This document shows positions 17,860 through 26,740 of a DNA stretch of 34,628 nucleotides, one piece after another. The DNA lies in assembly GCA_945921515.1 (NCBI GenBank), contig CAMEKR010000006.1:1-34628 (forward strand), read 5' to 3'. Source of the DNA: an uncultured Clostridia bacterium (GTDB lineage Bacteria > Bacillota > Clostridia > Oscillospirales > Ruminococcaceae). Under the pieces are notes generated by a model that was given only the letters and a program-made list of their open reading frames with translations, had not been told where the DNA came from and searched no databases. The translations under genes and the position numbers were made by a program. The stretch's first letter is position 1. Each line of letters opens with the position of its first letter.

Positions 17860-18252
17860 TTACTTGTCGCTGAGATCCTGTTTAATCTGTGTTGTTGAAA
17901 TCTCCGGCGTTCTCGGCAGATACACTACCTCGCAGTATTCCTTGAGAAAATCAAACTTTCCCTTCCAGTCGTCACCCATAACAAATGTGTCAACATGATA
18001 CTCCTTGACATCATTTATCTTCTGATCCCAGCATGTCTCGGGGATAACCAGGTCAACATAGCGGATAGCTTCAAGCAGCTGTTTTCTTATCTCGTAGCTG
18101 AAGTAGCACTTCTTCTGCTTCTCGTTCCAGTTGAATTCATCCGTTGAAAGCACAACTATAAGATAGTCGCCGAGAGCTTTTGCCCTTTTGAGCAGCTCAA
18201 TGTGGCCGTAGTGCAATAAATCGAAAGTTCCGTAAGTGATTACACGCTTCAT
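17860..18252 (-). CDS. tagD: glycerol-3-phosphate cytidylyltransferase
   Basis: The 130-residue enzyme makes CDP-glycerol from CTP and glycerol 3-phosphate, the donor for glycerol-phosphate polymers. Length equals that of Bacillus TagD (129). The HxGH nucleotide motif is H14-Y-G-H17 in [10 protein letters not shown], and RTPEISTT near residue 114 matches the family's RTEGISTT signature. An AAAGGA site precedes the start. Its product should feed the TagF-like half of the fusion protein two genes downstream, and possibly LicD. Confidence 0.93.
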   Translation of the reverse strand: MKRVITYGTFDLLHYGHIELLKRAKALGDYLIVVLSTDEFNWNEKQKKCYFSYEIRKQLLEAIRYVDLVIPETCWDQKINDVKEYHVDTFVMGDDWKGKFDFLKEYCEVVYLPRTPEISTTQIKQDLSDK

Positions 18253-18273
18253 ATTATTGTTTCCTTTCTTTTC

Positions 18274-19098
18274 CTAATTGTTTTTTTGTTCTGTATTGTA
18301 AAAATGACCGTTCCTATCGTTTTGTGAAGGTGGAGTCATATAGTCGCCGTACATATTCGTAAGAAGCTCATGATATCCGTAGGGTGCAGGAAAAAGCTCA
18401 TGCTCGAACTCAAGCTTGACGCTCTTTTTAAACCACTGAGCATCATAAGTTTCTCTGGGGTAGCCATGACCGCCGCTTACTGTCGCAAGCATCTTGCCGT
18501 TACAAAACAGCCCTGCAAAGCTTATGACAAAGATGCGTAAAGCTACGACCATGCCACGTGGAATGATTTTAAGGAGCCTGTACAACAGTTTTGCGGATTT
18601 TTTTGTATAATCAAAATCAAATTCTGCATCCTGTTTTGCAATAAGTGCGTAGGTTGTCGTACTTACCCATTTGAATACAAAGCCTGCTATTTTTTTGCTT
18701 GACGGGCATTTATCGGCAGGGAAAATATCTATGTGTATGCCTTTATTCATTTCCACGCCTTTGAGAAAAGGGAAATAAACCTCTGTGCCGAGCTTGCAGA
18801 GCTTTGAAAAGTGAAAAGGATAACCCTTGTCTGTGTGACTGTTTTGTAAAAATAGTCCGTTTGGAAGATTGTTTTTGCAGACCTTAGCGAGCTTTTTGTA
18901 ATCTTTCTTCGGCATGATGACATCTATATCATCGTCCCACGGGATAAAGCCCTTGTGCCTTACCGCTCCAAGCAATGTGCCTGCTGTGATAAAATATGTC
19001 AGACCGTTTGTTTTGCATAGCTTATCGAACTCTTTGAGTATCTGCAGTTCGGTGTTTTTCAGTTGTGCAAGTTGTTCTTCAGACAGTTTTTCAGCCAC
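18274..19098 (-). CDS. LicD-family phosphotransferase
   Basis: The 274-residue protein shows the LicD hallmark GTLLGAVRH (40-48) followed by FIPWDDDIDV (51-60), whose aspartates bind metal in this nucleotidyltransferase-like fold. Known LicD proteins attach phosphocholine to teichoic acid sugars, and the related FKTN/FKRP enzymes use CDP-ribitol. No choline uptake or activation gene is present here, while TagD is the next gene, so CDP-glycerol is the more likely donor; this is inference. I use the GTG start at 19098, preceded by GGAGG at 8 nt. It opens the operon behind a perfect consensus promoter. Confidence 0.87.
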   Translation of the reverse strand: MAEKLSEEQLAQLKNTELQILKEFDKLCKTNGLTYFITAGTLLGAVRHKGFIPWDDDIDVIMPKKDYKKLAKVCKNNLPNGLFLQNSHTDKGYPFHFSKLCKLGTEVYFPFLKGVEMNKGIHIDIFPADKCPSSKKIAGFVFKWVSTTTYALIAKQDAEFDFDYTKKSAKLLYRLLKIIPRGMVVALRIFVISFAGLFCNGKMLATVSGGHGYPRETYDAQWFKKSVKLEFEHELFPAPYGYHELLTNMYGDYMTPPSQNDRNGHFYNTEQKNN

Positions 19099-19183
19099 TG
19101 TTTCAGCCTCCGATAAAACACAGCAGTATAGATACGCTGTTATACTGAAGTGTGTGTAAAAATGCGTAAAGCATACCTATATT

Positions 19184-19212
19184 ATTATACACTGTCTATA
19201 TAGTTTTGTCAA
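19184..19212 (-). promoter_or_regulatory. consensus sigma-A promoter of the licD-tagD operon
   Basis: TTGACA (19212-19207) and TATAAT (19189-19184) are spaced exactly 17 nt on the minus strand, a full consensus match. The leader of about 80 nt contains a small inverted repeat but no recognised riboswitch. The rest of this 254-nt gap (19213-19317) is A/T-rich with nothing I can assign. Confidence 0.85.
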
Positions 19213-19317
19213 CTTCTGTAGGTTCGTCGTGATGCACAATAAAGCGGTATATGCAGACTATTTATTTTACTTGTTGATAAACATTTATTTACAATGTTCT
19301 TTTACTTTTCCAAATTA

Positions 19318-19344
19318 AAAACAGCACTTATTTGGTGCTGTTTT
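19318..19344 (-). terminator. terminator of the GT2-tagGH operon
   Basis: A 10-bp stem (19318-19327 with 19335-19344) with T-rich flanks lies just beyond the tagH-like stop codon and ends the first wall-polymer operon. Confidence 0.8.
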
Positions 19345-19352
19345 CGTTGTAA

Positions 19353-20093
19353 TTAAACTCCCATTTTTTTGTTGTAAGCCGCACAGACCTCTTTTGCCGT
19401 TCCCTGCATTACCTGAACGCCGTGATCAAGCCAGAGTGCTTTGTCGCAAAGCTGTTCGATGGACTTCATATTATGCGAAACATAAAGCAGTGTTGTTCCA
19501 TTAGACAGCATCGCCTGCATACGCTCCGAACATTTCTTCTTGAAGCGTACATCGCCTACAGACAGTATCTCGTCTGCTATCAGTATATCGGGCTGTACAG
19601 ATGTAGCTATTGAGAAGCCGAGTCTTGCCTTCATTCCCGAAGAAAAGTTCTTTACAGGAGAGTCGAGAAATTCCTGAAGCTCGGAAAACTCTACTATCTC
19701 ATCGAATTTTTCCTCTATAAAGGATTTCTTATATCCCAGCAGAGTGCCGTTCAGATATATATTTTCTCTTGCGGTCATATTGGGGTCGATTCCTGCACCA
19801 AGCTCAATGAGTGCCGCTACCGAGCCTTTTACATCCACCGTTCCCTTGTAGGGCTTCAGTATTCGGCTGATAACCTTGAGTAAAGTCGATTTACCTGCGC
19901 CGTTTGTGCCTACAAGTCCCCATGCTTCTCCCTTCTTTATCTGAAGGTTTATGTCCTTTAGCGCAATAAATTCCTGAAACATAAGTTCATGACGGAGCAG
20001 TCTTACTACATATTCTTTTATATTGTCGACCTTCATATTCGCTTTGTTGAAGCGAACTGTGACATCTTTTACATCTATGATATAATCTTCCAA
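19353..20093 (-). CDS. tagH: polysaccharide/teichoic acid export ABC ATPase (TagH/Wzt type)
   Basis: The cytoplasmic ATPase energises export of a lipid-linked polymer together with the adjacent permease. Walker A is GTNGAGKS (62-69), the signature is FSSGMKAR (150-157), typical of Wzt/TagH rather than LSGGQ, Walker B ends D174-E175, and the switch histidine is H207. The N-terminal strand with ELMFQEFIALKDIN is characteristic of the group. It lacks the C-terminal extension of Bacillus TagH and the carbohydrate-binding domain of some Wzt proteins. I chose the TTG at 20093, since GGAGGTG lies 7 nt upstream right after the permease stop; this gives 246 residues. The longer in-frame reading would overlap the permease. 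Confidence 0.9.
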   Translation of the reverse strand: MEDYIIDVKDVTVRFNKANMKVDNIKEYVVRLLRHELMFQEFIALKDINLQIKKGEAWGLVGTNGAGKSTLLKVISRILKPYKGTVDVKGSVAALIELGAGIDPNMTARENIYLNGTLLGYKKSFIEEKFDEIVEFSELQEFLDSPVKNFSSGMKARLGFSIATSVQPDILIADEILSVGDVRFKKKCSERMQAMLSNGTTLLYVSHNMKSIEQLCDKALWLDHGVQVMQGTAKEVCAAYNKKMGV

Positions 20094-20106
20094 ACCGACA
20101 CCTCCG

Positions 20107-20907
20107 TCAGATGTACAGAATAAACTTGTCCTGTTTGTCACGGAAAATAACAGTACCGAGCACAAAGAACAGTGCGGCATACGATACGCCGAGAATTATT
20201 GTTTTGATATCGGATATGCATCCCGAGTAGGCAATATCCCTGAACTGCTTGATATAGATATAAAGCGGGTTCAGATTCTCAACCAAAAATTTCATCCAGT
20301 CGGGTAGTATATCAACCGGATAGAATATTGCCGAAGCGTACATCCACATTGTAGTAAAAGCGTTGTAGATATATCTTGTATCACGGAAGAAAACGTGCAT
20401 CTCAGCTAAGAAAAAGCCCAATCCGCAGGCGAATATATACGCTTCTATCGTAATAAGCGGGAACAGCAGCATAGTCCAGTAAAACGGAGAACCGGTGAAA
20501 ATAAGAACTATAAGCAAAGCTCCCAGCGACAGCACGTAGTCGACCATACAGCTCGTGATTTTGGATAAAGGGAACATATATTTTGAAACATATGTCTTCT
20601 TAAGCAGAGCTGCGTTTGATGTGATACCGTCCATAGCCTTGTTCGTTGCGCCTACAATAAAGTCGTAAAGCGTTCTTCCGACCAGAAGATATACGGGAAA
20701 ATTCGGTATATTGCGGTCGAACAGCTTTGAAAAAACGACATACATTACTATCATTATAAGCAGCGGATTGAGTACGCTCCATACATATCCGAGCACGCTG
20801 CGTCTGTATTTCAGCTTCAGGTCTCTTGAAACCAGCTGTACAAGCAGATCCTTGTAATTGAATACTTCAAGAAAACCGCCGGTCTTGTCCTTGCGAACCA
20901 GTGTCAT
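20107..20907 (-). CDS. tagG: polysaccharide/teichoic acid export ABC permease (TagG/Wzm type)
   Basis: The 266-residue ABC-2 type membrane subunit has about six helices and the family's N-terminal amphipathic segment LVSRDLKLKYRRSVLGYVWS, which lies at the membrane surface before the first helix. It forms the channel for the lipid-linked polymer. The start has a GGAGGT site and follows the GT2 gene by 11 nt. The tagH-like ATPase follows directly, so the two form one transporter. Confidence 0.9.
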   Translation of the reverse strand: MTLVRKDKTGGFLEVFNYKDLLVQLVSRDLKLKYRRSVLGYVWSVLNPLLIMIVMYVVFSKLFDRNIPNFPVYLLVGRTLYDFIVGATNKAMDGITSNAALLKKTYVSKYMFPLSKITSCMVDYVLSLGALLIVLIFTGSPFYWTMLLFPLITIEAYIFACGLGFFLAEMHVFFRDTRYIYNAFTTMWMYASAIFYPVDILPDWMKFLVENLNPLYIYIKQFRDIAYSGCISDIKTIILGVSYAALFFVLGTVIFRDKQDKFILYI

Positions 20908-20918
20908 TTTTACCTCCG

Positions 20919-21941
20919 TCAGTCAAAGCTCTTGTTGTGCCTTAACTTGTTGTAGAGCTTTGAACCAAGAATCTTGTTGTATCCGTTAAGCCCTATATGC
21001 ATTCTGTTGAGCATTTTGAGTATTTTGCAATGCTTGCGGCTCATCTCATACACCTTCGTGTATTCTGCCTTCATATAGCTCATCATATCGTCTGCAAGCT
21101 TTCTGCCTTCTTTTCTGTTTTTGTCGCACAGCAGAGAAGTGACAAGGTAGCTGAGAAGAAGCAGGTGTGTTTTTTTGGCAGTATACATTGCCGGAGCGCC
21201 GTCAAGCTTTTTGCTTTCTTCGGTCATACGCCTCAGTACCGTCTCGGTGTGTCCTATGCGCTTCAGCTGATTCTCGGCGGAAACGCTCTGGGTAACATCG
21301 CCTATGCGGTATTCGTATATGAATAAATCAAGCGGAAGTATGCTCTTTGCTTTACAGCAGGGGAAGGTCGCATACTCGTGGTCTTCATAGAACACCTTCT
21401 CGGATAAGCGGATACCTTCGCTTTTATAGAAATCGGTGCGGTAGGTTATACCGTGAAAGGTAAGACTGCGGTCAAAGTCCTTCCAATTGCTCATAACCTC
21501 GTCCATAGTGTATTTTTTTCCGAACTGTGACGGGAAGCATCTCCAGTTCTTAATCTCACCGTTTGAAATGTTGATGGTATGGTGAGGAGTAAGAACGACA
21601 TCTGCGTCGGTTTCTTTAAGTGCGTTTACGAAAGCCGGAAGATTCTCAGTTAAGAACCAATCGTCAGCGTCAAGTACCTTAAGATACTTACCTGCGGCTT
21701 TGTCACTGCCTGCGTTTATTCCCGAACCGTGACCGCCGTTTTCTTTGTTTATAAGGCTTATCGAACAGGGATATTTTTCTATATATTCTTCGGCTATCTT
21801 TTCACAGCCGTCGGTAGAACCGTCGTTTACAACAATTATATCAAGCTCGTCCGTACATTCGCATAAAAGCGAGTCAAGACACTTTGCAAGAAACGGCTTG
21901 CTGTTGTAGGAGGGGATTATTATACTCAGTATTTTATCCAT
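20919..21941 (-). CDS. family 2 glycosyltransferase
   Basis: The 340-residue GT-A enzyme opens with LSIIIPSYNS, contains VVNDGSTDG (38-46) for the nucleotide-sugar, and has the metal-binding DAD in KVLDADDW (88-95). The C-terminal third is basic and helical and may hold it to the membrane. No transmembrane helix is seen. Its ATG overlaps the stop of the preceding GT2 gene by 8 nt, and it directly precedes the exporter genes, so it should build the exported polymer. Sugar donor and linkage cannot be predicted. Confidence 0.88.
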   Translation of the reverse strand: MDKILSIIIPSYNSKPFLAKCLDSLLCECTDELDIIVVNDGSTDGCEKIAEEYIEKYPCSISLINKENGGHGSGINAGSDKAAGKYLKVLDADDWFLTENLPAFVNALKETDADVVLTPHHTINISNGEIKNWRCFPSQFGKKYTMDEVMSNWKDFDRSLTFHGITYRTDFYKSEGIRLSEKVFYEDHEYATFPCCKAKSILPLDLFIYEYRIGDVTQSVSAENQLKRIGHTETVLRRMTEESKKLDGAPAMYTAKKTHLLLLSYLVTSLLCDKNRKEGRKLADDMMSYMKAEYTKVYEMSRKHCKILKMLNRMHIGLNGYNKILGSKLYNKLRHNKSFD

Positions 21942-22740
21942 TCTTGTTATCCTTTTTCAGCTTCGAAAGTCTGTTTTCTTTTATTCCTTTAAGGGTATAT
22001 TTAAATGCTTTGAACGGGCTTATGCCGCTCAGCATTTTTCTCTTTGCAAATGAGTAATATGCGGCGTAAAGCACCGACAGGAAAAGTCCCATTATATACC
22101 GTGTGGTATTTCCTCTGTTTATGAAGAATTCCTCATCGTAGCCTTTGAACCAGGTCGACTGAGTCTGAGCAACGCTTGCAAGCTCAAAAGGGTAGTGGTA
22201 TATTCTGAGCTTCGCTTTACGGCACTGGGTAAGAAATCTGAACTCTTCTTCGGCTCCGTTGCCCGAACCTGCTCCCATGTTTTCATCAAACAGAATACCC
22301 GATTCCAGCAGTTTTTCACGCCTGAAGGTTATCTGCCACGAGCTTACGCTCATAAGGTCTTTATAACCGAGTTTATTAATTCTATTGCCCCATTTTGCTG
22401 TTCTGCCGACCATATCAAAAATGATAATATCGGCATCGGGAATACTGTCGTACGCTTTTTTTACTGCGTCATCGTAGCCGTCGCTGAACACCTCGTCGTC
22501 ATCGCAGATTATGCATATATCGGCGTTAGACTTTGATATGGCAAGATTTCGGCTTTTTGTCAGGCCTCTGTCGGTAACGGAAAAAGTCCGTATATGTGCT
22601 TTGCCGGTCAATTCTTCTTTATATCCGTTTTCATCGCATTGATTTATTATGACCGTGTCGGATACTATATGAGAACGGTTTATCATATCGCCGCTGTCCT
22701 GCAAAAACATACACGACAGCAGTATTTCGGTTTTTGCCAA
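21934..22740 (-). CDS. divergent family 2-like glycosyltransferase
   Basis: The 268-residue protein lacks the classical N-terminal GT2 strand but has TDRGLTKSRNLAI (56-68) and an acidic ICDDDEVF (78-85) matching the DXD region, plus GAGSGNGAEEEFRFL, a conserved acceptor-side motif of this subgroup. A hydrophobic stretch near residues 212-232 may anchor it in the membrane. It starts at a TTG (22740-22738), with AAGGAG 8 nt upstream; the preceding sequence offers no better start. It is the first gene of the GT2-GT2-tagG-tagH operon. Confidence 0.8.
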   Translation of the reverse strand: MAKTEILLSCMFLQDSGDMINRSHIVSDTVIINQCDENGYKEELTGKAHIRTFSVTDRGLTKSRNLAISKSNADICIICDDDEVFSDGYDDAVKKAYDSIPDADIIIFDMVGRTAKWGNRINKLGYKDLMSVSSWQITFRREKLLESGILFDENMGAGSGNGAEEEFRFLTQCRKAKLRIYHYPFELASVAQTQSTWFKGYDEEFFINRGNTTRYIMGLFLSVLYAAYYSFAKRKMLSGISPFKAFKYTLKGIKENRLSKLKKDNKNG

Positions 22741-22798
22741 ACAATCAGCTCCTTTTTCGCTGTATAAACGGGTATCAGCTAATACACATATACACTTT

Positions 22799-22827
22799 AT
22801 TATACAACTATCATACTAAAAAGTCAA
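22799..22827 (-). promoter_or_regulatory. sigma-A promoter of the GT2-tagGH operon
   Basis: TTGACT (22827-22822) and TATAAT (22804-22799) are 17 nt apart on the minus strand. It sits right after the upstream exporter terminator, so the wall-polymer operon is insulated from the exporter operon. Confidence 0.8.
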
Positions 22828-22845
22828 CCGCAACCGATAAAACAA

Positions 22846-22880
22846 GCGGCGCTTTGCAAAAAGTGTCTGCAAAACGCCGC
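22846..22880 (-). terminator. terminator of the second ABC exporter operon
   Basis: A 12-bp stem with one G-U pair (22846-22857 with 22869-22880) closes an 11-nt loop and is followed on the minus strand by TTGTTTTAT, 12 nt beyond the exporter stop codon. Confidence 0.8.
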
Positions 22881-22892
22881 CTAATATTATAT

Positions 22893-24803
22893 TTATGCCG
22901 TTTCTTCGGCAAAGTTTCCTGTATACAGGCTGTAGTACTTGCCCTTCTGTGCAATAAGCTCATCGTGCGTGCCTCGCTCGATTATTCTGCCTTGCTCAAG
23001 TACCATTATGCAGTCTGAGTTTTTGACGGTAGAAAGCCTGTGTGCTATAACAAAAGTGGTTCTTCCGTGCATAAGAGCGTCCATACCTGCCTGCACCTGC
23101 TTTTCGGTACGGGTATCTATAGATGATGTAGCCTCGTCGAGAATCAGAACCGGAGGGTTTGCTACAGCGGCTCTTGCTATAGACAGAAGCTGACGCTGTC
23201 CCTGACTCAAGTTTGCTCCGTCACCCGATAGCATTGTTTGATATCCATCGGGCAGCCTGCGGATAAAACTATCGGCATTAGCAAGCTTTGCGGCGGCGAT
23301 ACACTCTTCGTCGGTAGCATCGAGCTTACCATAGCGGATATTGTCCATAACAGTACCTGTGAACAGGTTTGTCTCCTGGAGTACAACACCAAGCGACTTG
23401 CGCAGCTCCGATTTATTGATCTTGTTTATATTTATTCCGTCATATCTTATCTTTCCGTCCTGGATATCGTAAAAGCGGTTGATAAGGTTTGTTATTGTGG
23501 TCTTTCCTGCACCCGTAGAGCCTACGAATGCAATCTTTTGACCGGGCTTTGCGTACAGCTTGATATCGTGCAGTACCATCTTATCTTCGGTATAGCCGAA
23601 GTCAACTCCGTCAAATACTATCTCACCTTCCTGACGCTTGTACGACACCGTTCCGTCAGCCTTGTGCGGGTGCTTCCAAGCCCATTTGCCTGTGCGGTGA
23701 TCAGCCTCTGTGATCGTTCCGTCTTCGGTGATTTCTGCATTGACAAGCTGAACATATCCGTCATCGTGCTCTGCCTTCTGATCCATAAGATCGAACAGCC
23801 TGTTTGCACCTGCCGAAGCCATTATGATGAATGTCATCTGCTGGCTGAGCTGAGAAATCGGCATGGTAAAGTTCTTGTTAAGCGTGCAGAATGAAATGAT
23901 TGTACCGAGTGTAAGTCCCGGGAAACCGTTTGTGAAAAGCACGGCACCGAGTATTGCACACAGAACAAAGCTTATATTGCCTATATTGGCGTTTATCGGC
24001 ATAAGAATATTTGCGTACTTATTCGCCTTATTCGCGCTGTCTCTGAGGCGGTCGTTTATCTTTACAAAGTCATCTATTGCTTCCTGCTCGTGACAGAACA
24101 CCTTAACTACCTTCTGACCGTCGAGCATCTCCTCAATGTATCCGTCGACCTCGCCTATATCGTGTTGTTGTGCGCCGAAGTATATGCCTGATTTTGCGGC
24201 TATCTTCTTTGTAACAACAAGCATGGCAGCTGCCATACCTACAGCAAGTATAGTCATAGGGATACTCATTATTATCATCGAAACAAGTGTTATTATTATT
24301 GTAGCTGAGCAGTTTATCACTTGCGGAACGCTCTGACAGATAAACTGTCTGAAGGTGTCTATATCGTTTGTATAAACCGACATTATATCACCGTGCTGGT
24401 GTGTGTCGAAATACTTTATCGGGAGCTTTTCCATATTGGTGAACAAATCGTCACGGAAGTTTCTGAGAGTGCCCTGTCCTACATTTACCATTATTCTGTT
24501 GTAGGCATATCCTGCGGCAACGCCTATGATAAATACAATCGCCAATCTCAGCATTGCGAATGCAAGAGGAGTGAAATCTGCGGCAGAGCCTTGCTTGACA
24601 AGCGGCTTGATATAATCGTCTATCAGCGACTGCACGAATATCATTCCGACAAGCGAGGTCACCGCCTGTATCAGAATGCACACGACAACGCATATACAGG
24701 AGAATCTGTAATTTTTAAAAGTATATTTTATTATGCGGCCAAGCAGTTTCATCTGATCTTTAGGAGAAGTATCGGGTCTTTTGCCCATTTTTTTATTATC
24801 CAT
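22893..24803 (-). CDS. ABC exporter half-transporter, catalytic-site subunit (second pair)
   Basis: The 636-residue membrane-ATPase fusion resembles the 622-residue protein encoded at 5774-7642. Walker A is GSTGAGKT (428-435), the signature is LSQGQ (532-536), Walker B ends D556-E557, and the switch histidine is H588. The catalytic residues are intact while the signature is altered, as expected for one half of a heterodimeric exporter. An insertion of about 40 residues, rich in charged residues and Trp (GKWAWKHPHK), sits between the membrane and ATPase domains and is absent from the other pair. An AAGGAG site precedes the start, 18 nt after its partner's stop. Substrate unknown. Confidence 0.92.
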   Translation of the reverse strand: MDNKKMGKRPDTSPKDQMKLLGRIIKYTFKNYRFSCICVVVCILIQAVTSLVGMIFVQSLIDDYIKPLVKQGSAADFTPLAFAMLRLAIVFIIGVAAGYAYNRIMVNVGQGTLRNFRDDLFTNMEKLPIKYFDTHQHGDIMSVYTNDIDTFRQFICQSVPQVINCSATIIITLVSMIIMSIPMTILAVGMAAAMLVVTKKIAAKSGIYFGAQQHDIGEVDGYIEEMLDGQKVVKVFCHEQEAIDDFVKINDRLRDSANKANKYANILMPINANIGNISFVLCAILGAVLFTNGFPGLTLGTIISFCTLNKNFTMPISQLSQQMTFIIMASAGANRLFDLMDQKAEHDDGYVQLVNAEITEDGTITEADHRTGKWAWKHPHKADGTVSYKRQEGEIVFDGVDFGYTEDKMVLHDIKLYAKPGQKIAFVGSTGAGKTTITNLINRFYDIQDGKIRYDGININKINKSELRKSLGVVLQETNLFTGTVMDNIRYGKLDATDEECIAAAKLANADSFIRRLPDGYQTMLSGDGANLSQGQRQLLSIARAAVANPPVLILDEATSSIDTRTEKQVQAGMDALMHGRTTFVIAHRLSTVKNSDCIMVLEQGRIIERGTHDELIAQKGKYYSLYTGNFAEETA

Positions 24804-24821
24804 ATAAAAGCACTCCTTTCC

Positions 24822-26564
24822 TTAGTTTTGAGGACGGTCGAAGTCGCCGCCGTCTTTTGTCTGCGATTCGTATATATCCTTGTATATCTCGTTACTTGCG
24901 ACCAGCTCTTCGTGTGTGCCTATTCCGTTTATCATTCCATCGTCAAGGACAACTATGCGGTCGGCATTCATGACGCTTGATACTCGCTGTGCTATAATAA
25001 TTTTTGTGGTATTTGGTATATTCTTTGCAAAGGCTTCTCTTATCTTTGCGTCGGTTGCGGTATCAACTGCACTGGTAGAGTCGTCAAGAATAAGTACAGC
25101 AGGCTTTTTCAGCAGCGCTCTTGCAATACAAAGACGCTGTTTCTGTCCTCCCGATACATTGGAGCCGCCTCTTTCGATAACGGTATTGTATTTATCGGGC
25201 AGGCGTTCTATAAATTCATCTGCACAGGCTGATTTGCACGCTTCTATGCATTCTTCCTCGGTGGCGTCTTTATTGCCCCAGCGAAGATTATCAAGAATAG
25301 TACCCGAGAAGAGAACATTTTTCTGAAGAACTACCGATACCTTGTCTCTAAGCAGCTTCATATCATAATCTTTAACATCTGTTCCGCCTATCTTTACAGT
25401 ACCTTCCTGAACATCGTATAGACGGCTGATAAGGTTAACAAGGCTTGTTTTTCCACAGCCTGTTCCGCCGATTATTCCTATTGTTTCGCCGGATTTGATA
25501 TGGAGATTTATATTTGTGAGGACTTCGTCCTCGCTTGTTTTATGATATCTGAAGTGTACGCCTTCAAAGTCTATATCACCGTTTTTGATTTCGGTTATGG
25601 GGTTTTCAGGCTGTTTTAAGTCGGGCTCTTCTTTCAGCACTTCCGATATTCTTCTTATGCTTGCAACACTCATAGTAAGCATAACAAATATCATCGAGAG
25701 CATCATCAGGGACATCAGCGAACCCATAACATAGCTGAACAGAGAGGTAAGCTCGCCTACCTTAAGCGTTCCGCCGACAATAAACTTTGCACCGAACCAG
25801 CATATAGCCATTATACAAGCGTATATTACAAGCATCATAACGGGATTGTTGAAGGCAAGTGTGCTTTCTGCCTTTTTGAACATCTTATACAGATTGCCGG
25901 AGGCTTTTTTGAACTTCTCGTTCTCGTAATCTTCACGCACATAAGTCTTTACAACTCTTATGCCCGATATGTTTTCCTGTACGCTTGCATTCAGGTCGTC
26001 GTATTTTGTAAAAGCAACATTGAATATCTTCATGGCTCTGAGCATAATGATGACAAGCACTATTGCAAGGAATACAATAGCACCTAAGAAGATCAGGCTC
26101 ATATTGACATTTACAAAAAAGCACATAACCATACTGCTTATTAGCATAAGAGGAGCTCTTACCGCTATTCTTATTACCATCTGATAAGCGTTCTGTACGT
26201 TAGTGACATCAGTTGTCATACGGGTAACCAGTCCTGCTGTACTGAACTTGTCTATGTTTGAGAAGGAGAACCGCTGGATATTACGGTACATAGCTTCTCT
26301 CACATTGCACGCAAAGCCTGTTGAAGCACTTGCGGCATATTTTCCTGCCATCATTCCGGCAAAAAGACTTACCATCGCAAGCACTATCATTATACCGCCG
26401 TACAGCAGTATGTTGTTCATATTGTTCTTTTCTACACCCTCGTCTATAAGCATAGCCATAACAAAAGGAATTATTACCTCCATTACGACTTCAAGGGCAG
26501 AGTAGAGCGGAGCAAGTATTGAATCTTTTTTGTATTGTTTTACCTGACGGAGCAATTCTTTCAT
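24822..26564 (-). CDS. ABC exporter half-transporter, degenerate-site subunit (second pair)
   Basis: I use the ATG at 26564, with AGGAAGG 8 nt upstream, rather than the in-frame TTG at 26606; this gives 580 residues. The membrane domain covers about 15-310. Walker A is GGTGCGKT (366-373), the signature VSGGQ (470-474) is near-canonical, Walker B ends D494-D495 without the catalytic glutamate, and the switch histidine is Q526. The same Glu-to-Asp and His-to-Gln changes occur in the subunit at 7635-9386, so the two operons are paralogous. It is the first gene of the operon and lies divergent from a LysR regulator. Confidence 0.91.
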   Translation of the reverse strand: MKELLRQVKQYKKDSILAPLYSALEVVMEVIIPFVMAMLIDEGVEKNNMNNILLYGGIMIVLAMVSLFAGMMAGKYAASASTGFACNVREAMYRNIQRFSFSNIDKFSTAGLVTRMTTDVTNVQNAYQMVIRIAVRAPLMLISSMVMCFFVNVNMSLIFLGAIVFLAIVLVIIMLRAMKIFNVAFTKYDDLNASVQENISGIRVVKTYVREDYENEKFKKASGNLYKMFKKAESTLAFNNPVMMLVIYACIMAICWFGAKFIVGGTLKVGELTSLFSYVMGSLMSLMMLSMIFVMLTMSVASIRRISEVLKEEPDLKQPENPITEIKNGDIDFEGVHFRYHKTSEDEVLTNINLHIKSGETIGIIGGTGCGKTSLVNLISRLYDVQEGTVKIGGTDVKDYDMKLLRDKVSVVLQKNVLFSGTILDNLRWGNKDATEEECIEACKSACADEFIERLPDKYNTVIERGGSNVSGGQKQRLCIARALLKKPAVLILDDSTSAVDTATDAKIREAFAKNIPNTTKIIIAQRVSSVMNADRIVVLDDGMINGIGTHEELVASNEIYKDIYESQTKDGGDFDRPQN

Positions 26565-26693
26565 CGATCTGCCTTCCTTTCCTTTGTGTTTTATATATAT
26601 TTTCAAACAGCTTTTAATAGCTGCTCAATTCTGAATAATCGGGGCATAAGCCTGTGGCGTTTATTCGATATATCTTATAAATCTGCATTGTTA

Positions 26694-26722
26694 ATCATAC
26701 ACCAAAACCGCTTGAATGTAAA
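26694..26722 (-). promoter_or_regulatory. probable promoter of the second ABC exporter operon
   Basis: On the minus strand TTTACA (26722-26717) and TATGAT (26699-26694) are 17 nt apart. The -35 shares its first base with the -35 of the divergent lysR-type promoter, so polymerase cannot easily occupy both. The leader to the ATG is about 120 nt and holds a small hairpin (CAGCT/AGCTG). Confidence 0.6.
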
Positions 26723-26740
26723 ATACAAATATGTTATAAT
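26712..26740 (+). promoter_or_regulatory. promoter of the LysR-type gene with extended -10
   Basis: TTGAAT (26712-26717) and TATAAT (26735-26740) are 17 nt apart, and TGT directly before the -10 gives the extended TGn element. An inverted repeat (26736-26767) overlaps the -10. Confidence 0.75.

Noticed and set aside
23238-24980. Two open frames of about 218 codons on the plus strand opposite the exporter genes
   Set aside because: Both are fully antisense to clear ABC exporter genes and show no domain or start signal.
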